NCBI GenBank assembly: GCA_030430345.1
Contig: JAUIFT010000055.1
Coordinates: 1-9,080 of the forward strand
Direction of reading: 5' to 3'
DNA length: 9,080 nt
Origin: Calditrichia bacterium
GTDB taxonomy: Bacteria; Calditrichota; Calditrichia; RBG-13-44-9; J042
Part shown: positions 6,572-9,080 of the stretch, in pieces
Numbering within the stretch: position 1 is the stretch's first letter
Layout of the letters: every line of letters begins with the position of its first letter
Translations under genes and position numbers: made by a program
The notes under the pieces: generated by a model
What the model was told of the DNA's origin: nothing
The model's database searches: none
The model's input: the letters and a program-made list of their open reading frames with translations, nothing else

Positions 6572-7687
6572 ATGACGGAATCCACGGGAAAAAAGAACAA
6601 GAAATCTTTTGAAGATACGGTGATAACGCTGGCCATTCTGATTGGCTTAGGCGGAGGCGTTTGGTTGTTGTTTCTGCGGAATAGCGGCATGTACACTGCG
6701 TCGGCAATCTTTTTTGGGTTGGCGCTAACGGCATTTACCCACCGTTTTTTGGGAGGCATCGATAATAACACGAATTTCACCATCGGTACTTTAAAAGTAA
6801 CCGGGACAATTGCCGTTCTGCTTGGCTCCTTTTGGCTGATCAATAATTCTCTGAAAGAATCGATTGCGGAGGGTCCGCAGGGATTTATGCTGCCAGCGGC
6901 AATTCAGCAAGGCAATGTCTTTTTCTTTGATGAAAAGGGAGAGCCACTGGAATTTACCTTTGAAAATGATGGCGCTGACCCGCTGGTAGTGCCGAAAGTA
7001 CCGGCGAATAAGTTTAAAACAACCGCCCGGGAACTCTCCATTGAAAGCGGGCAAACCTTTGTGAAAGCGAAAGATAGTGATATCTACCTCGGTGTGATAG
7101 ATCAAGATCTCAGTGAAATCAGCGATCAGTTTCTGACAGCGCGGCAAAATCTGAGCCTCGGCATGTATTACAGTCAGGTAACCGATAAGAAGACGTCTCC
7201 GCAAACCCGCCGGGATGCCAATCAGGCAATTCATTACCTCCGGAAAGTATTGCAGGGTAAAAATACCGACAGCGTTATCCGCTTGCAGGCCCTCAACCAG
7301 ATGTATTTTCTGACGCAATACTTGAAAAAGGCGGCGGATTTCGAATTAGTGCTGAGCAGCTTGCAGGAACTGAAGCATGGTTACCAGATGCATCTGGAAT
7401 TAGGTGGTGTTTACATCGCCTATGCAAACACATCTGCTGCGGAACCGACGCTTCAACGGAAGAAGGCCTTGCTGCAGTATCTGAAGAGCCTTAGCCGCAC
7501 CCCCCGTCTGGATGACAAAAAGAATAAATCCGTAATTTCTATTGTAAAAACCTTGTTGAATGTCTATCTCTCTTCCCGGGATGAGTATTTTCGCCGGGAG
7601 GCAAAAAACATTCTTCGCAGCATTGATAGAAATGATCGCCGTAAGTTGAATGAGTATATTAGTGCGATTGAGTCGTCATTGGGGTAG
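6572..7687 (+). CDS. Unrecognised membrane protein with three N-terminal helices and a large C-terminal soluble domain
   Basis: A 371-residue protein starting at ATG 6572, with AGGAG (6562-6566) 5 nt upstream. I do not recognise a family. The first 15 residues are polar and Lys-rich (GKKNKKS), followed by hydrophobic segments at about 17-35, 41-59 and 75-92. By the positive-inside rule the N-terminus is cytoplasmic, which puts the bulk after residue 93 in the periplasm. Residues about 100-185 contain likely beta strands (GNVFFFDEKGEPLEFTFEND, QTFVKAKDSDIYLGVIDQD). Residues about 185-370 look all-helical with TPR- or HEAT-like spacing (ANQAIHYLRKVLQGK, LQALNQMYFLTQYLKKAADF, YFRREAKNILRSIDRNDRR). 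There are no cysteines and no obvious catalytic motif. It may be a scaffold or sensor, but that is a guess. It converges with msrAB across two hairpins and is divergent from the DoxX-like gene. Confidence 0.8.
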   Translation: MTESTGKKNKKSFEDTVITLAILIGLGGGVWLLFLRNSGMYTASAIFFGLALTAFTHRFLGGIDNNTNFTIGTLKVTGTIAVLLGSFWLINNSLKESIAEGPQGFMLPAAIQQGNVFFFDEKGEPLEFTFENDGADPLVVPKVPANKFKTTARELSIESGQTFVKAKDSDIYLGVIDQDLSEISDQFLTARQNLSLGMYYSQVTDKKTSPQTRRDANQAIHYLRKVLQGKNTDSVIRLQALNQMYFLTQYLKKAADFELVLSSLQELKHGYQMHLELGGVYIAYANTSAAEPTLQRKKALLQYLKSLSRTPRLDDKKNKSVISIVKTLLNVYLSSRDEYFRREAKNILRSIDRNDRRKLNEYISAIESSLG

Positions 7688-7709
7688 GGGAGCTGATAAA
7701 GAAATTATT

Positions 7710-7724
7710 CGAAACAGAGTTTCG
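7710..7724. repeat. Short hairpin CGAAAC-AGA-GTTTCG
   Basis: A perfect 6-bp inverted repeat with a 3-nt loop lies 22 nt after the stop of the unrecognised membrane protein gene and just before a stronger hairpin. It could assist termination. No T-run follows. Confidence 0.4.
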
Positions 7725-7731
7725 CAACAAG

Positions 7732-7762
7732 CGCGTTCCCAAAGGCGGACTTTGGGAACGTG
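7732..7762. terminator. Strong hairpin between convergent genes, probable bidirectional terminator
   Basis: CGTTCCCAAAG (7734-7744) pairs exactly with CTTTGGGAACG (7750-7760) around the loop GCGGA. Adding one G-T wobble and one C-G pair extends the stem to 13 bp. It lies between the stop codons of the converging genes ending at 7687 and 7786. No T-run follows on either strand, so it is not a textbook intrinsic terminator, but position and strength favour a role at transcript ends. Confidence 0.6.
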
Positions 7763-7785
7763 ATAAATACGGTTACTAAGCGGTG

Positions 7786-8853
7786 CTATTCAAACAACTT
7801 CGCAAACTCGCCATACCCCTCTTTTTTTAAATCCGCTTTTGGGATAAAACGTAAAGATGCCGAATTAATGCAATAGCGCAGGCCGGTCGGTCGCGGACCA
7901 TCCGGGAAAACATGGCCAAGATGGGAATCTCCGATTTTGCTGCGCACTTCCGTCCGTTCTACCCAAAGTTTCCGGTCCACTTTTTCAACGATGTTTTTCG
8001 CGAGTAGCGGGCGGGTAAAGCTTGGCCAGCCGGTGCCGGACTTATATTTGTCTGTGGAGCTAAACAATGGCTCTCCGGAAACAATATCCACGTAAATACC
8101 CTCTGCTTTGTTATCCCAAAATTCATTGGAAAATGCCCGTTCGGTGCCATCTTCCTGGGTGACATGATATTGCAGCGGGGAGAGCGTGCTTTTCAAAATA
8201 GCATCATCCGGCTTCTCGAAATTCCGCCAGCTGGACTTGCTGCTGCCTTTGCTGCTGTTTCCCCAGGTTTTTTCGATAAACTTATCCCGCCCGGAACCAG
8301 TGCGGTAACGCTGATAATGCAGTGGATTCTTCTTGTAATAATCCTGGTGATACTCTTCTGCCGGATAAAACGCACCTGCCGGACGAATCGGGGTTACAAT
8401 TGGTTTATCGAAAACCCCTGATTTGCCTAATGCTGCTTTTGATTTTTCCGCCAGGGCTTTTTGCGTTTCGTCGTGATAGAAAATCGCCGAGGTATATTGA
8501 TGGCCGCGATCATAAAAAGAACCCCCGGCATCGGTGGGGTCAAATTGCCGCCAGAAATAATCCAGCAATTCCTGGTAGCTCACTTTCTCCGGATCGTATG
8601 TCACTTCGACAGCCTCGATATGGCGGGTTTGCCCGGAGCTGACCTGCTTATATGTCGGATTTGCGATTTCGCCACCGGTGTAGCCGGATACGGCGGATAC
8701 TACCCCGTCCAGTTTATCGAAGGGCGCCTCAATACACCAGAAGCAACCACCGGCAAAAGTGGCTTTTTCCAGGCGGGGTTGATTTGCGTAGAGAAAGCCG
8801 AAAACTACTAAACTAAACAAAATTAAATTCAGAAGTTTAAATACATTTTTCAT
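7786..8853 (-). CDS. msrAB: Exported bifunctional peptide methionine sulfoxide reductase MsrA-MsrB
   Basis: A 355-residue protein starting at ATG 8853 (reading leftward), with GGGAG (8859-8863) 5 nt upstream. Residues 1-23 look like a signal peptide (basic MKNVFK, hydrophobic core, possible cleavage after LYA), so it should act in the periplasm. The MsrA domain (about 29-195) has GCFWC with catalytic Cys37, then GYTGG, PTYKQV and [10 protein letters not shown] Ser/Lys/Gly-rich linker (about 196-212) leads to the MsrB domain (about 214-350) with [28 protein letters not shown] and [13 protein letters not shown], where Cys328 is catalytic. MsrA reduces methionine-S-sulfoxide and MsrB the R form, repairing oxidised proteins. 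The whole protein has only three Cys (37, 40, 328). The MsrB part lacks the zinc CxxC pairs, and has Thr where some relatives carry the resolving Cys (SGCGWPSF). No thioredoxin-like domain is fused, unlike neisserial PilB. Domain order A-B matches that class. Confidence 0.95.
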   Translation of the reverse strand: MKNVFKLLNLILFSLVVFGFLYANQPRLEKATFAGGCFWCIEAPFDKLDGVVSAVSGYTGGEIANPTYKQVSSGQTRHIEAVEVTYDPEKVSYQELLDYFWRQFDPTDAGGSFYDRGHQYTSAIFYHDETQKALAEKSKAALGKSGVFDKPIVTPIRPAGAFYPAEEYHQDYYKKNPLHYQRYRTGSGRDKFIEKTWGNSSKGSSKSSWRNFEKPDDAILKSTLSPLQYHVTQEDGTERAFSNEFWDNKAEGIYVDIVSGEPLFSSTDKYKSGTGWPSFTRPLLAKNIVEKVDRKLWVERTEVRSKIGDSHLGHVFPDGPRPTGLRYCINSASLRFIPKADLKKEGYGEFAKLFE

Positions 8854-8881
8854 GGTATCTCCCGATTGCGCTTATAAATAT

Positions 8882-8894
8882 TGACTCACAGTCA
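8882..8894. promoter_or_regulatory. Palindrome TGACT-CAC-AGTCA upstream of msrAB
   Basis: A perfect 5-bp inverted repeat with a 3-nt centre lies 28 bp upstream of the msrAB start. It overlaps a second possible pairing, CACA (8887-8890) with TGTG (8897-8900), so the two would exclude each other as RNA hairpins. It could be an operator or 5'-leader element. No regulator can be named from sequence. Confidence 0.3.
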
Positions 8895-9080
8895 CTTGTG
8901 CTTTACCGTTTCAAAAACATCGAATAATCATCGATAAATTTTACGATAATTTTGAACTTCGTATCCCTAAAATAAGCGATTTCAGAAAATTCTGTGTAAT
9001 TACCATGACAAAAATTAAAAACATTCGCTCTCACACATTGCATTCATTCAAATCCTGCCAGGAGCGCGCAGTAACAAACA
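8895..9080. other. AT-rich msrAB upstream region without a supported gene
   Basis: No coding region with a ribosome binding site is visible. There is an inverted repeat CAGAA-AA-TTCTG (8983-8994) and a tandem-like AT repeat CGATAAATTTTA/CGATAATTTT (about 8933-8955). An ATG at 9004 opens a frame that runs to the window edge but has no Shine-Dalgarno site. The - strand promoter of msrAB should lie in or near this stretch, but I could not place it. Confidence 0.4.

Noticed and set aside
9004..9080. ATG-initiated frame open to the right edge
   Set aside because: No Shine-Dalgarno site precedes it, the visible residues match nothing, and fewer than 26 codons are seen. It is not callable.
1..9080. 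Possible defence system, CRISPR array, prophage or insertion sequence
   Set aside because: No repeats with regular spacers, transposase, integrase, nuclease, toxin-antitoxin or phage structural signature was found. The gene set is metabolic, envelope and repair.

Overview
The window looks like an ordinary chromosomal stretch from a bacterium of the Fibrobacterota-Chlorobiota-Bacteroidota neighbourhood, most likely a KSB1, Calditrichota or Marinimicrobia-type lineage. The main clue is the first gene, whose C-terminus carries the linker motif FELAQNYPNPFNPTT followed by a FlgD-like sorting domain, a hallmark of secreted proteins in those groups. The assignment is an inference. All genes have recognisable Shine-Dalgarno sites (AGGAGG, GGAG, AAGGA, AGGAG or GGGAG, 5-7 nt before the start). 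No mobile element, CRISPR array, tRNA or rRNA is visible.

Layout. Four + strand genes lie with gaps of about 46-61 bp and could be co-transcribed: (1) a 5'-truncated secreted PQQ-type glucose/sorbosone dehydrogenase-like beta-propeller with a C-terminal sorting domain (2-1435); (2) a 780-residue acyl-CoA oxidase/dehydrogenase with an N-terminal TerB-like helical domain (TTG start at 1486, ends 3828); (3) a DinB-family protein with a complete His triad (3890-4447); (4) an outer-membrane-type lipoprotein joining a TPR-like segment to an SMP-30/gluconolactonase-like propeller (GTG start at 4494, ends 5807). The gap 5808-5996 lies between convergent genes and holds a small hairpin plus a long two-part inverted repeat (5880-5986). 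A DoxX-like four-helix membrane protein follows on the - strand (5997-6383). It is divergent from an unrecognised + strand membrane protein with three N-terminal helices and a large, probably periplasmic, soluble part (6572-7687). Two hairpins (7710-7724 and 7732-7762) separate that gene from a convergent exported MsrA-MsrB fusion (7786-8853, - strand). The last 227 bases are AT-rich upstream sequence of msrAB with short palindromes and no supported gene.

How the genes relate. Several products act at or beyond the inner membrane: the secreted propeller enzyme, the lipoprotein, the DoxX-like protein, the three-helix protein and the periplasmic methionine sulfoxide reductase. The acyl-CoA oxidase is a cytoplasmic beta-oxidation-type flavoenzyme. 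No single pathway is evident. I do not see a convincing new multi-gene system. The points most worth a second look are the long inverted repeat at 5880-5986, the TerB-acyl-CoA oxidase fusion, the unrecognised membrane protein, and the exported MsrAB with only three cysteines.
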